A stretch of DNA of 64,000 bases from Mycetocola manganoxydans (GTDB lineage: Bacteria; Actinomycetota; Actinomycetes; Actinomycetales; Microbacteriaceae). The position numbers and the translations under genes were made by a program. The notes under the pieces are model-generated. The model made no database searches, was not told the origin of the DNA, and was given only the letters and a program-made list of their open reading frames with translations. Shown here piece by piece: positions 15,123 to 26,049 of the stretch; the first letter of the stretch is position 1, and every line of letters begins with the position of its first letter. The stretch is taken from NCBI RefSeq assembly GCF_003667545.1, contig NZ_RCUV01000005.1, positions 124,001 to 188,000 on the forward strand. The letters are read 5' to 3'.

Positions 15123-16681
15123 CCTCCAGAATTCGGGCGTCCGCGATGCGGGCGCCCGTTTTTTGTGCGCAGAAGCATGGCGACGCCGAGCGCGAGCAAC
15201 CCGAAGTACGACACGAACGATTCCATGTGTCCGCCGGCCGCCATCGCCGGCGTCACTTCGGAGACAAGTGGAACGTCGTAGACCATGTGCCCGGGTTCGT
15301 AAGCGGGGATCTCCGTGAGCGTTGCGCCGTCAGGCCCGATCATCTGGCTGGTTCCGACGGTGGAGATGTTGACGAGGCTGCGCGACGACTCGATCGCGCG
15401 GAGCCGGGCGATCGCCAGCTGTTGCTGGTTCTCGTCCGTGCGCCCGAAATCGGCGTTGTTCGTCTGGGCGATGATCACTTGCGCCCCGCGGTCGACCGCT
15501 TCGCGGGTCAGTGCGTCGTCGACGATGTCGAAGCAGATCGAGATGCCGGCTATCACGCCGTTGACGTTGAAGACGTTGTCCACTGTCCCCGGTGTGTACT
15601 CGCGGCCGATCAACCCGATCAGATCCGGCGCGAATGGCTCCCAGAAGTCGCGGTCGGGAACATACTCGCCGAAAGGCACGGGATGACGCTTGTCATAGTG
15701 GTCTACCGGTCCGGTCTGCGTCTCCCACAGCAACGACGTGTTGTAGAAGCGGCCGTCACGTTCCGTGATCGTGCCGGCGATGATCGGTGCCTGCGCCTGT
15801 GCTCCGAGATAATCCAGAACGGATGCCGCCTGCGGCTCCCGGGTCGGGTCCAGGTCGGTGCCGTTCTCCGGCCAGACGATCATGTCGACCGGGGTCCCGA
15901 TGAGAGGCAAGGTCGCCGACGCCTGCGCGGCGAGGATGTCCCCCGGTTCCCGTTCGTCGAAGTAGCCCGCTTTGGCGTTCCCCTGCACGGCCGCGATGGT
16001 CGAGGTGCCCCGCTCCACGACAGGCCAGGCGGGTAGTGCAAGGACAACGGCGACAGCTGCGGCGGGGGCGAGGAGGCGGAGCGAGGGAACCGTGACCTCG
16101 GGTTCGCGCAGGAACTGCAGCAGGAACGCGACGAGCCAGACCATCACGAAACTGAGGCCGCTCACACCGACCCACGCGACGAGTGGAGCGAACGGACTCT
16201 CGGACTGGCTCAGGGCGACCCGACCCCACGCGAATCCGCCGTATGGCCAGGTGCTGACGAGGGCTTCGCGTGCCGTCCAGAGTCCAGCGATGACGATCGG
16301 CAGCAGTCCGACCCGCCCCAGGGCGGTGGGCCAGACGTTCGGGATCCAGCGGAACGCGAGGGTGATGAGCAGGGCGCCGAGCGCGAAGAAGATCGACTGG
16401 AGGATCGACAGGGCAAGCCAGGGGACGTCGCCGAGGTAGAGGGTGATCCAGGAGATGTGGACGAGGTAGAACGAGACACTCGCCACGAACCCGACGAGCA
16501 GTGCGCCCCACGCGCTTCTGCCGATGAGTGAGATGAGGATGATGCCGATGCCGACGAAAGCGAGCGGCCAGATCCCGAGGTCGGGGAAGCCGGCGTCGAG
16601 GACCGGCCCGGAACCTGCGGCGAGGAGAAGAGCAGCCACGAGCGGAACAGGGGGGCGCATCGGGGCTGGTTCGGCTGTCAC
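15119..16681 (-). CDS. lnt: Apolipoprotein N-acyltransferase
   Basis: Adds the third acyl chain to the N-terminal Cys of lipoproteins. The N-terminal part has about seven hydrophobic segments (to about residue 220). A nitrilase-fold domain holds the catalytic triad: E273 in WPENG, K331 in YDKRHPVPFGEYVP and C383 in SICFDI. A final membrane helix lies near 490-510. 520 residues. The GTG start lies 6 nt after TAGGCT. The last codons carry the rbpA terminator, which explains the odd tail RPHRGRPNSGG. Confidence 0.93.
   Translation of the reverse strand: MTAEPAPMRPPVPLVAALLLAAGSGPVLDAGFPDLGIWPLAFVGIGIILISLIGRSAWGALLVGFVASVSFYLVHISWITLYLGDVPWLALSILQSIFFALGALLITLAFRWIPNVWPTALGRVGLLPIVIAGLWTAREALVSTWPYGGFAWGRVALSQSESPFAPLVAWVGVSGLSFVMVWLVAFLLQFLREPEVTVPSLRLLAPAAAVAVVLALPAWPVVERGTSTIAAVQGNAKAGYFDEREPGDILAAQASATLPLIGTPVDMIVWPENGTDLDPTREPQAASVLDYLGAQAQAPIIAGTITERDGRFYNTSLLWETQTGPVDHYDKRHPVPFGEYVPDRDFWEPFAPDLIGLIGREYTPGTVDNVFNVNGVIAGISICFDIVDDALTREAVDRGAQVIIAQTNNADFGRTDENQQQLAIARLRAIESSRSLVNISTVGTSQMIGPDGATLTEIPAYEPGHMVYDVPLVSEVTPAMAAGGHMESFVSYFGLLALGVAMLLRTKNGRPHRGRPNSGG
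15134..15164 (+). terminator. Intrinsic terminator of rbpA, inside the 3' end of lnt
   Basis: An 11-bp stem (15134-15144 with 15148-15158, one G-T pair, 3-nt loop) is followed by six T residues at 15159-15164. It begins 12 bp after the rbpA stop and is encoded within the last codons of the convergent lnt gene. Confidence 0.85.
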
Positions 16682-16687
16682 TTCTCC

Positions 16688-16693
16688 AGCCTA
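16688..16693 (-). promoter_or_regulatory. -10 hexamer of lnt (leaderless type)
   Basis: TAGGCT, then GGAGAA, then the lnt GTG. Leaderless spacing; GGAGAA itself is too close to the codon to act as a ribosome site. Confidence 0.5.
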
Positions 16694-16731
16694 TGGTGCA
16701 AAAACAGGCGTCAGGTTCAGCTCGGGCGCAT

Positions 16732-19152
16732 TCACACCGTGCTGTAGGCGACGATCCCCCGGCGGATAGCCTCGAGCGCCTTGCGCGCGTTCCTGCCCAC
16801 GCCGCCATCGGCGACGATGGAGAGTTGATCGAGCAGGTCGATCGTCTGTTTTGTCCACCGGACGAAGTCACCAGCGGCCATGTCCGCTTCGGTGAGCACG
16901 GCGTTGAGGTTCGATCCCCGCGCCCATTTGTGCATTGCGACAATGAGCCCGGTCGCGAGCGGTTCACTGCCAGGGAGACGATTCTCCTGCTCGGTGTCGT
17001 CGAGCCTCGCCCACAGCTCCTGCGTCTTGTCGAGTGCGACCCGGAACGCACCACGCGGAAGGAAGCGGTCAGGCATCATGCCTTCGTCCCGCCTCGGCTC
17101 GAACACGATACAGCTCGCCATGGCGGCGAGGCTCGCGGGGTCGAGATCGTTCCACACTCCGCGCTGGAGTGCTTCGGCGACGAGGAGGTCGCGTTCTCCG
17201 TAGATCCGCTTGAGGGTTCGGCCGGCAGCGCTGAGCTCCACCTCTCCTCCGTCACCTGGGAGGAGGTATTCGTACTCGAGGAGAACGTCTGTCACGCGGT
17301 CGAAGATCTTGGCGACCGCACCGGTGCGGGTGGAGATCTGTCTGCTGAGCTGGTCGGTCTGCCGTTTCAGCGTGAACCAGCGTTCAGCCCATCTCGCGTG
17401 CTGTTCCCGGTCGGAACAGCCGTGGCACGGGTGTGCCTTCATCCGTTTGCGCAGCGACGCGAGCTGTTTTTGCCTGCGGTCGTTGTTCGACCGGGAGGTG
17501 TGTTCAGGGTGAGCGCTCTTGCGCTCGAGGTCGGTCAGTTCGCGCCGGATACCGGCGTACTCGGCGAAGTCGCCGAGGTGACACGTCATCGCTTCCCGGT
17601 ATTTCGCGAGCGACCCCTCCTGCTCACGAACCTTCCGTGCCATTCCCACGACGGCGCGATCCGCCTGGAACTGCGCGAATGACGACTCGAGGATCTCGCG
17701 CGTCCGCTCCCGGCCGAACTGGTCGATCAGGTTCACCGCCATGTTGTAGGTCGGCTTGAAGCTGGAGTTGAGCGGGTAGCTCCGCTTAGACGCGAGGGAA
17801 GCGACCGACTGCGGGTGAAGTCCCTCCTGCCACGCGATGACAGCGTGGCCCTCCACGTCGATCCCCCGGCGCCCCGCCCGACCGGTGAGCTGGGTGTACT
17901 CCCCCGGAGTAATCGGCACGCGTGCCTCGCCGTTGAACTTCTCGAGTTTCTCGAGGACAACGGTCCTCGCCGGCATATTGATACCGAGGGCGAGGGTCTC
18001 CGTCGCGAACACCGCTTTGACGAGCTTGCGCCGGAACAGTTCCTCGACGACTTCCTTGAACGCGGGCAGCATGCCCGCGTGGTGCGCAGCCACGCCGCGC
18101 TCAAGTCCGTCGAGCCACTCCCAGTAACCGAGAACGCCGAGGTCCTCGTCCTGCAGGTTGGAGCAGCGTTCCTCGACGATCTCGCGGATCTCATCACGTT
18201 CGTGCGCTTCGGTGAGACGGATGCCTGAGCGCAGCACTTGCGCGACCGCCTGGTCACAGCCCACTCGGCTGAAGATGAAGAAGATCGCGGGTAGCAGGTG
18301 GTGTTCATCGAGCAGTTCGATGGTGTCGCCGCGGTCGAGCCTCTGCTGCGGACGCTGGCGTTTCGCGTTGTATCGGCTGACATCCTTGTGATGCTTCGAG
18401 CTCGGTGACCGTCCGCCGAACTGGGCCAGCCGCACCAGCTCCGGGTTGACCGAATGCGTCTCCGCCAGCGTCGGCGCGGCGAAGAGGTCGATGAGCTTTC
18501 CGCGCATCAGCACGTGCTGGTCGAGCGGAACCGGGCGCTCCTCGGAGACGATGACTTCGGTGTGACCGCGGACTGCCTGGAGCCAGTCGCCGAACTCCTC
18601 GGCGTTCGAGACCGTCGCGCTCAGCGAGACCATGCGCACGTCCTGCGGAAGGTGGATGATGACCTCCTCCCAGACGGCGCCACGGAAGCGGTCGGCGAGG
18701 TAATGCACTTCGTCCATGACGACGTAGGCGAGGTCCGCGAGGAGGTCCGAATCCGCATACAGCATGTTCCGGAGGACCTCTGTGGTCATGACGACGACAC
18801 GGGCACGGGCGTTGATGTTGGTGTCACCGGTGAGGAGGCCGACGGACTCTGGCCCGTACTCGGCGACGAGCTCGTTGAACTTCTGGTTGCTGAGCGCCTT
18901 CATCGGCGCGGTGTAGAACACCTTCGACCGGCTCCGCTGCATTGCGGCATAGATGGCGAACTCGGCGATGATCGTCTTGCCCGCGCCCGTCGGCGCCGCG
19001 ACGAGCACACTGTTTCCGGCTTCGACACTGGCGCAGGCTTCGAGCTGGAACGGGTCGAGGTCGAATCGTTGCCTGGCGCGGAAGGCGTCGAGGAGCGGGG
19101 TCTTGCGTTTGGAAGCTGCATAGCGTTCGGCAGGACTCAGGTTCACGGTCAC
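16732..19152 (-). CDS. helY: Ski2/Mtr4-type DEAD/DEAH-box RNA helicase
   Basis: ATP-dependent helicase of the Ski2-like superfamily 2 group. Motif I PTGAGKT is near residues 54-60, motif II DEVHY near 146, motif III SLSATVSN near 175, and motif VI QLTGRAGRRGID further on. The C-terminal third is a DSHCT-type domain (NAVLTEADMAAGDFVRWTKQ). A Cys/His cluster CHGCSDREQH sits near 565. 806 residues. GTG start overlaps the tatC stop by 4 nt. The tatA-tatC-helY order is conserved in Actinobacteria. Confidence 0.92.
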   Translation of the reverse strand: MTVNLSPAERYAASKRKTPLLDAFRARQRFDLDPFQLEACASVEAGNSVLVAAPTGAGKTIIAEFAIYAAMQRSRSKVFYTAPMKALSNQKFNELVAEYGPESVGLLTGDTNINARARVVVMTTEVLRNMLYADSDLLADLAYVVMDEVHYLADRFRGAVWEEVIIHLPQDVRMVSLSATVSNAEEFGDWLQAVRGHTEVIVSEERPVPLDQHVLMRGKLIDLFAAPTLAETHSVNPELVRLAQFGGRSPSSKHHKDVSRYNAKRQRPQQRLDRGDTIELLDEHHLLPAIFFIFSRVGCDQAVAQVLRSGIRLTEAHERDEIREIVEERCSNLQDEDLGVLGYWEWLDGLERGVAAHHAGMLPAFKEVVEELFRRKLVKAVFATETLALGINMPARTVVLEKLEKFNGEARVPITPGEYTQLTGRAGRRGIDVEGHAVIAWQEGLHPQSVASLASKRSYPLNSSFKPTYNMAVNLIDQFGRERTREILESSFAQFQADRAVVGMARKVREQEGSLAKYREAMTCHLGDFAEYAGIRRELTDLERKSAHPEHTSRSNNDRRQKQLASLRKRMKAHPCHGCSDREQHARWAERWFTLKRQTDQLSRQISTRTGAVAKIFDRVTDVLLEYEYLLPGDGGEVELSAAGRTLKRIYGERDLLVAEALQRGVWNDLDPASLAAMASCIVFEPRRDEGMMPDRFLPRGAFRVALDKTQELWARLDDTEQENRLPGSEPLATGLIVAMHKWARGSNLNAVLTEADMAAGDFVRWTKQTIDLLDQLSIVADGGVGRNARKALEAIRRGIVAYSTV

Positions 19153-19940
19153 GCGAACAATTCTGCCTCGAACGCCAGCCGGCGTTTCGCGACGCGGCGG
19201 TCATGAAGATATGCGATGCCGTACGAACCGAAATACAACGCGACCATCGGGATGGCCAGGATGAACATCGAGATCACGTCTGCTGCCGGAGTAGCCGTTG
19301 CGCAGAACAGCGCGATGACGAGAACCGCGACTCGCCACGACTTGATGATTGTGGCTGCGCTCAGGACCCCGACGAAGTTCAGCAGAACGAGGAAGACGGG
19401 CACGATGAAGGCGATCCCGACCGCGAGGACGAGCTTCAGCACGAAGTCGAAGTAGATCCCCGCGTTGAAGAAGTTGGAGGCGTCAGCGGGTGTGAAGCCG
19501 ACCATCAGTTCGACGATGTGAGGCATGACGAACCATCCGGCGGCACAGCCGGCGAGGAACAGAGGGACAGCGCTCAGCAGGAAACCCAGGGCGTAGCCGA
19601 TTTCCTTTCTGGTGAGTCCAGGTACGAGGAATGCCCAGATCTGGTAGAGCCAGACGGGGCTCGCGACGACGATACCGATGGTGAACGCGACCTTCATCCG
19701 GAGGTCGAAGGCGCCGGTCACGTTGTCGAAGTTCAGCAACGCCTGGCCACGGCCCTCAGCGATGTCCGTGATCGGGGCGGCCATCGCGTTGATCGCGAAT
19801 TCCGACACGATGAAGCCTGCGACCATCGCGACAACGATGGCGAGGGCACTGATGAAGAGGCGCTTGCGTAACTCGACCAGATGCGCGCCGAGCGACATCC
19901 GACCGTCGACGCTCCTGCCCCGTTTGGTGCGGGCGGCCAC
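19149..19940 (-). CDS. tatC: Sec-independent protein translocase TatC
   Basis: Signal-peptide receptor of the twin-arginine export pathway. Six membrane helices are visible. The conserved N-terminal segment HLVELRKRL, the YQIWAFLVPGLTRKE loop and the Pro-rich ATPAADVISM motif are all present. 263 residues, GTG start, 5 bp after tatA. Works with TatA; no tatB gene is seen here. Confidence 0.96.
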   Translation of the reverse strand: MAARTKRGRSVDGRMSLGAHLVELRKRLFISALAIVVAMVAGFIVSEFAINAMAAPITDIAEGRGQALLNFDNVTGAFDLRMKVAFTIGIVVASPVWLYQIWAFLVPGLTRKEIGYALGFLLSAVPLFLAGCAAGWFVMPHIVELMVGFTPADASNFFNAGIYFDFVLKLVLAVGIAFIVPVFLVLLNFVGVLSAATIIKSWRVAVLVIALFCATATPAADVISMFILAIPMVALYFGSYGIAYLHDRRVAKRRLAFEAELFA

Positions 19941-19945
19941 GAACC

Positions 19946-20245
19946 CTACGGTTTCGTCTGGGATCCGGAGGCGCCCGGAGTCTGGTTCGCCGGAGCCGGC
20001 TGCTCAGCGGGTGGCGCGACAGTGTCGACCGGGGTGACCGTTGCCGCCGGGGCGACCGGCGTAGTGCCGGCTGCGTCGTCGGTCTTGTCGATCTTGTCGG
20101 ACTTGATCTCACTCTTGAAGATCTTCATTGACTGACCGACGCTCTTCGCGAGGGCAGGAAGCTTGGGAGCACCGAACAACAGAAGGACGAGGAACACGAT
20201 GACGAGCAAGTGCCATCCGGTGAACGCGTTGCCGAAGATTCCCAT
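19946..20245 (-). CDS. tatA: Sec-independent protein translocase TatA
   Basis: Pore-forming subunit of the Tat system. One N-terminal membrane helix (about 7-23) ends in the FGAPKLPALAKSVGQS hinge. An amphipathic helix and a long Ala/Pro/Thr-rich tail (about 58-99) follow. 99 residues, ATG start. Followed 5 bp later by tatC. Confidence 0.95.
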   Translation of the reverse strand: MGIFGNAFTGWHLLVIVFLVLLLFGAPKLPALAKSVGQSMKIFKSEIKSDKIDKTDDAAGTTPVAPAATVTPVDTVAPPAEQPAPANQTPGASGSQTKP

Positions 20246-20310
20246 GAGCTGTCCTTTGATCCTGTCGTAGTTCGGGTCAGTTTACCGCGCTTCGCTGGAA
20301 GTCGCGTGCG

Positions 20311-21297
20311 TCACTGCGCGTCGATTTCTCCAGCGTACCGGTCGAGAGCGGCTTGCGCCCAGTCAGCCACGCGCACGCGCGCAGTGTCGGGAGAGATGAC
20401 GGTGACGACGCCGGAGAGCCCGGCAATCAGCCGCTTGAGCCCATGGTCGTGCGCCACGTGGAGGGTGACGCGCGAGCGTCCGTTCCTGGCAGGCACCGGG
20501 GCATCCGACGTGAGGTAGTCCGCGATCATGCCGATCGCGTCCTCCGGCAACTCGACGACGACCTCGAGGTCGCTCTCCGAACTCTCGAACAGGCTCTCGG
20601 AGAGAGGGATCTCACCGGCGTGGTGGCTGATCGGCTCGTCGGTGACGTCGAGGTTGCTCATCCGGTCGAGCCGGAAGGTGCGGACGGCCTCACGAAGGTG
20701 GTCCCAGCCGCGCAGGTACCAGTCCTGGTCGAGCGACTGGATGCGGAGAGGGTCGACCCGGCGCTTCTCGGATTCGCCGCGCGAATTGAGGTAATCGAAC
20801 TCGATCTGGTTTCCCGCGGCGACGGAGTTTCGGATGAGGGCGAGGGCACTGTCCGCCTGGCTCGACCCCACAGCAACCTCCGACGGCCGACCCGTCGACC
20901 CGAGCGCGAGCTTCGACATGAGCGAACCGAGCACGTCACGGTCTGCTTGCTCCGGCAGTGACGACAGGTACTGGAGTCCGGCGATCAGCGCAGCCGCTTC
21001 GCGGGCCGAGAACCGCGGCGAGTCATCGATCGCGACGAGGTGGGTGATGACGATCTCGTCGTCCTGTTCGAATGCGTCCCAGTCGATGTCGAAGAGGTCC
21101 TCGTGCTGGTACGAGCTCGTCTCGCCGGGTACTCCGGAGACGGCGATGAGCCGGACCGATTCACGGATCTGGTCCTCGTCGACACCGAAGTGCCTCGCTG
21201 CGTCAGCCACCCGCACTGAACCGTGATCCATCAGGTACGGGACGAGCGCGAGGAGGAAGGCGAGCTTGTCGCGAGCGTGCAGCGCTGGTTTAGCCAC
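20311..21297 (-). CDS. pafC: WYL-domain transcriptional regulator PafC
   Basis: Partner of PafB; together they activate the LexA/RecA-independent DNA damage response in mycobacteria. 328 residues with an N-terminal winged-helix (about 1-75), a WYL domain (about 145-230; IEFDYLNSRGESEKRRVDP and WYLRGWDHL) and a C-terminal WCX-type extension. The start GTG 21297 (VAKPALHARDKL) has GGAG 7 nt upstream; a longer frame is only the antiphase of pafB. It overlaps pafB by 8 nt. Confidence 0.92.
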   Translation of the reverse strand: MAKPALHARDKLAFLLALVPYLMDHGSVRVADAARHFGVDEDQIRESVRLIAVSGVPGETSSYQHEDLFDIDWDAFEQDDEIVITHLVAIDDSPRFSAREAAALIAGLQYLSSLPEQADRDVLGSLMSKLALGSTGRPSEVAVGSSQADSALALIRNSVAAGNQIEFDYLNSRGESEKRRVDPLRIQSLDQDWYLRGWDHLREAVRTFRLDRMSNLDVTDEPISHHAGEIPLSESLFESSESDLEVVVELPEDAIGMIADYLTSDAPVPARNGRSRVTLHVAHDHGLKRLIAGLSGVVTVISPDTARVRVADWAQAALDRYAGEIDAQ

Positions 21298-22312
21298 GGG
21301 AAGCTCCTGTTCCGCCGCGGTGGGTGCGAACTGTCCTGACGTGGCGTGACACGACGGCGTCTCGGAGTCGCTGCGGGGACTCGACGAGGACCTCCGGGCC
21401 GTACGCCGCGAGCTCGTCGGCGAGAACGTCGACGTCGGTGTAGTGAAGTTCGAGAGTCCCACTATCCGAGACGGATGCCCGCTTCGTGAGCCGCGTCGCG
21501 GCATCCGTTCCCGGTTCGACCCGGATCACGGCGCGCTGTGATGCCCAGAGAGCGTCGAGGTCATTAAGCGAGCGTTCGGCATGCCCCCCGGTCTCCGGCG
21601 GGGTCCAGGTGCGCTGCACCGTGGCAACCGGGCCGACGATGCGCGACAGCAGGAAGGTGCGTTTGTCGCCGACGGTGAGGTCGTGGGCGGACAGGTGCCA
21701 CCTGCCGTGGTGCTGGACGAGGGCGAGCGGAGCCACGGTTCGGGTCTTCGCCGTCGACTCCCCCGGCTTGAGATACGGGAACTCGACGACGGTGTGGCGT
21801 TCGAGCGCCTGGCGCAGCGGTTCGAACGAACTCTCGCGGATTCGCACGCGGGGCGCGTAACCGATGACCGGTTCGTCAGATTCGATTCCGAGGGAGCGGA
21901 GTTTGAGGATCGCCCTGCGCGACTCCCCCGAGAGGGAACCCTGACGCCAGACGGTGGCGGCGAGCGACAGCATGGCGATCTCGGCGGGTGAGAACGTCAG
22001 TTCCTTGGGCAGGTCGTATTCACCTTTGGGAATTCGATATCGCGTGAGCTGGTTGTTGCCGGGATCGCCCGGTGCCTCGACGGTCTCGAGGGGAATGCCG
22101 AGTTCGCGGATGTCGTCCTTGTCGCGCTCGAACTGGCGCTCGAGGTTGGCGTTCCCTCCTGAGCTGGAGTAGCGCTGCCGGTAGCCCTGCACCGTCGAGA
22201 GAATCTCGGACTTGGTCAGGCCCTGTTCGGTTGCGAGAAGCGCGAGGACGAGGCTGAAGAGGCGTTCCTCGACGGCGACTCGCGGCGTTGCAGCTTCGGT
22301 GGGATCTGGCAC
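21290..22312 (-). CDS. pafB: WYL-domain transcriptional regulator PafB
   Basis: 340 residues: a winged-helix N-terminus (about 15-85; RLFSLVLALLATEQGLTKSEI), a WYL domain (about 165-245; VVEFPYLKPGE and GRWHLSAHDL) and a C-terminal extension. The canonical W-Y-L triplet reads WHL here. GTG start lies 6 nt after a TAGGAT hexamer. In most Actinobacteria pafB follows the Pup ligase gene pafA; here it follows an FKBP lipoprotein gene with no proteasome genes nearby. Confidence 0.92.
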   Translation of the reverse strand: MPDPTEAATPRVAVEERLFSLVLALLATEQGLTKSEILSTVQGYRQRYSSSGGNANLERQFERDKDDIRELGIPLETVEAPGDPGNNQLTRYRIPKGEYDLPKELTFSPAEIAMLSLAATVWRQGSLSGESRRAILKLRSLGIESDEPVIGYAPRVRIRESSFEPLRQALERHTVVEFPYLKPGESTAKTRTVAPLALVQHHGRWHLSAHDLTVGDKRTFLLSRIVGPVATVQRTWTPPETGGHAERSLNDLDALWASQRAVIRVEPGTDAATRLTKRASVSDSGTLELHYTDVDVLADELAAYGPEVLVESPQRLRDAVVSRHVRTVRTHRGGTGASRG

Positions 22313-22318
22313 GGCTTC

Positions 22319-22324
22319 ATCCTA
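22319..22324 (-). promoter_or_regulatory. -10 hexamer of pafB (leaderless type)
   Basis: TAGGAT, then GAAGCC, then the pafB GTG. The first in-phase codon of the transcript would be the start codon or lie next to it. Confidence 0.5.
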
Positions 22325-22348
22325 ATCGCGCGGCGGGAGGCCGAGCGG

Positions 22349-23245
22349 TCAGGAGACCGTGCCGAGGATGTCGACGACGAAGACGAGGGTGGAATTGGCC
22401 GGGACAGCCGCGTTTGCCTGGTCGCCGTACCCGAGCTCCGGCGGAATGACGACGAGAACCTGCGAACCGACCTGCTGACCGACGAGCGCCTCTGACAGGC
22501 CGGGAACGATGCCGTCGGCGGCGAAGACAGCCGGAACGCCCTTCTCCCAGGACGAGTCGAAGATCGTCTTGTCCGCCCAGAGAGCACCGGTGTAGTGGAC
22601 CACCATCGGCCCGGACTCGGTGACTTTCTCTCCATCTCCGGCCTTGAGCACCGCGACCTTCAGCTCGCTCGGCGGCTCGGAGGACGGGATGGTTAGCCCG
22701 GGGGTACCGTCCCCTGCCGTCACGACGGACGGGAAGCCGGATTCGACGACCGGCCGGATCGCGCCGTCGGCCTTCTCGAGGAACACGTCGAGGATGTCAG
22801 CGACGAGGACGAGGGTCTCTTCACCCTCGGGGATCGTCATCGCGATGCGTGATCCAGGCGTAGCGCAGTGCAGCGCGTCCGCCATCTCGGGGTGAAGCTG
22901 GGAGGGGACGTAGAGGGCCGGCTCGCCATACGCGTTCTGCTCGAGCGGCTCCCCCGTCGCTCCGTCGTACAGGGCGAAGCTCATCTTCACGCTCTGGTCG
23001 CCCGTGACGACGTTTCCGTCGTCGTCGCCGTCGATGATGACCGATCGCTCCGTCTTCTTGGCCTTGACCGGCGTCGGCATGCTGACGGTGGGCGCCTCGC
23101 CGAACGGGCCGGAGACGTCGATGAGCTTCGAAGCGCTCCCCTCCGTCGTCGTCGGCTCGCAGGCCTCCGCAGCCGACGGGGCACAACCGGTGAGGGTGGC
23201 CACCAACAGGCCGGCGGACAGGATAAGAACTGGAGCCTTGCGCAC
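22349..23245 (-). CDS. FKBP-type peptidyl-prolyl isomerase lipoprotein with two FKBP-like domains
   Basis: Extracytoplasmic folding factor. The N-terminus is a lipoprotein signal (hydrophobic 5-19, lipobox LTGC with C21). A first, poorly conserved FKBP-like domain (about 55-165) has QSVKMSFALYDG and GSRIAMTIPEGE. A second, good FKBP domain (about 190-298) has MVVHYTGALWADKTIFDSSW and LGYGDQANAAVPANSTLVFVVDIL. GTG 23245 was chosen because it gives a proper signal peptide. 298 residues. Two adjacent FKBP genes occur at this place in relatives, so a fusion is possible. Confidence 0.88.
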   Translation of the reverse strand: MRKAPVLILSAGLLVATLTGCAPSAAEACEPTTTEGSASKLIDVSGPFGEAPTVSMPTPVKAKKTERSVIIDGDDDGNVVTGDQSVKMSFALYDGATGEPLEQNAYGEPALYVPSQLHPEMADALHCATPGSRIAMTIPEGEETLVLVADILDVFLEKADGAIRPVVESGFPSVVTAGDGTPGLTIPSSEPPSELKVAVLKAGDGEKVTESGPMVVHYTGALWADKTIFDSSWEKGVPAVFAADGIVPGLSEALVGQQVGSQVLVVIPPELGYGDQANAAVPANSTLVFVVDILGTVS

Positions 23246-23289
23246 GGGATCTCTCTTCGATGCTTGAGGGCGGATGCGACGCTGTCGCG

Positions 23290-23297
23290 AATCTATT

Positions 23298-23300
<3 letters not shown>
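23290..23300 (-). promoter_or_regulatory. Possible promoter of the FKBP gene
   Basis: On the minus strand TAAAAT and TAGATT overlap the trmI stop codon, about 45-50 nt upstream of the FKBP GTG. AT-rich in a GC-rich context, but no clear -35. Confidence 0.3.
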
Positions 23301-25051
<1,751 letters not shown>

Positions 25052-25092
25052 GGGTTTCAATGCTACCGGGTGCCGGACTGCGCCTATTCTTG

Positions 25093-26049
25093 ATGGATGC
25101 CCGCGTTCCATCGCGGACACGTCCACGGAATGGGGAACTCTTGCTCAAGGGTCGACTGCTTGTTGTCGCGTTTGAAGGCTGGAACGACGCCGGGGAAGCG
25201 GCGACGGGTGCGGTCCGTGTACTGCAGGAGCAACTTGACGTTGCTCCGGTTCGTGAACTGGATCCCGAGCTGTACTACGACTACCAGTTCAACCGCCCCG
25301 TCATCGGAATCGACGACGAGGCGAGGCGGCGGCTGACCTGGCCGACCACGACGATGTACGGTCCGTCGTCGCCGCAGATGCCGGTCGAGCCCCTCGCCGC
25401 CGACGCTGACCTCAGTGTCTCGGGCGACAACGGCGGCAACATCTATCTCCTCATCGGCGTTGAGCCTTCCAGAACGTGGAAGGCATTCACCGCCGAGATC
25501 ATCGACGCCGCGCTCGCGGCCGACATCTCGGGAATCGTCTTCCTCGGCGCCATGCTCGCCGATGTTCCGCACACCCGCCCGATCTCGATCTTCACCTCGA
25601 GTGAGAACCCGGAGGTCCGCGCTGAACTCCAGATCGAGCGAAGCATGTACGAGGGCCCCGTCGGCATCCTCAGCGTCGTCGCCGAAGCCGCGGAGGACGC
25701 GGGAATTCCGACTCTCTCGATCTGGGCCTCCGTGCCGCACTACGTTCACAACGCGCCGTCGCCGAAAGCGGTACTCGCGCTCATCGACAAGCTCGAGGAG
25801 ATCGTCGACGTCGTGATCCCTCGAGGCGACCTCGTCGAGGAAGCAGCAGAGTGGGAGCAGGGAATCGACGCCCTCGCGGGTGAGGACGAGGACATGGCGG
25901 CATACATCCGTCAGCTGGAGCAGGCTCGCGACACCGTGGAAGCACCCGAAGCAAGCGGTGAGGCCATCGCCAAGGAATTCGAACGTTACCTTCGCAAGTC
26001 AGCCGACGGCAAAGGCGACGGCCGCAACGAGCCACCGACCCCGCGCTAG
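25093..26049 (+). CDS. PAC2-family protein
   Basis: Member of the PAC2 (proteasome assembly chaperone 2) superfamily: LLVVAFEGWNDAGEAATGAV near the N-terminus, DYQFNRPVI, the GVEPSRTWKAF segment, and SIWASVPHYVHNAPSP. The C-terminal third is acidic and helical. Its bacterial function is unknown. ATG 25093 is the first in-frame ATG, but TATTCT lies only 2 nt before it; a TTG at 25141 with GGGGA 4 nt upstream is an alternative start that loses 16 residues. The stop overlaps the convergent mshC stop. 318 residues as given. Confidence 0.88.
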   Translation: MDARVPSRTRPRNGELLLKGRLLVVAFEGWNDAGEAATGAVRVLQEQLDVAPVRELDPELYYDYQFNRPVIGIDDEARRRLTWPTTTMYGPSSPQMPVEPLAADADLSVSGDNGGNIYLLIGVEPSRTWKAFTAEIIDAALAADISGIVFLGAMLADVPHTRPISIFTSSENPEVRAELQIERSMYEGPVGILSVVAEAAEDAGIPTLSIWASVPHYVHNAPSPKAVLALIDKLEEIVDVVIPRGDLVEEAAEWEQGIDALAGEDEDMAAYIRQLEQARDTVEAPEASGEAIAKEFERYLRKSADGKGDGRNEPPTPR

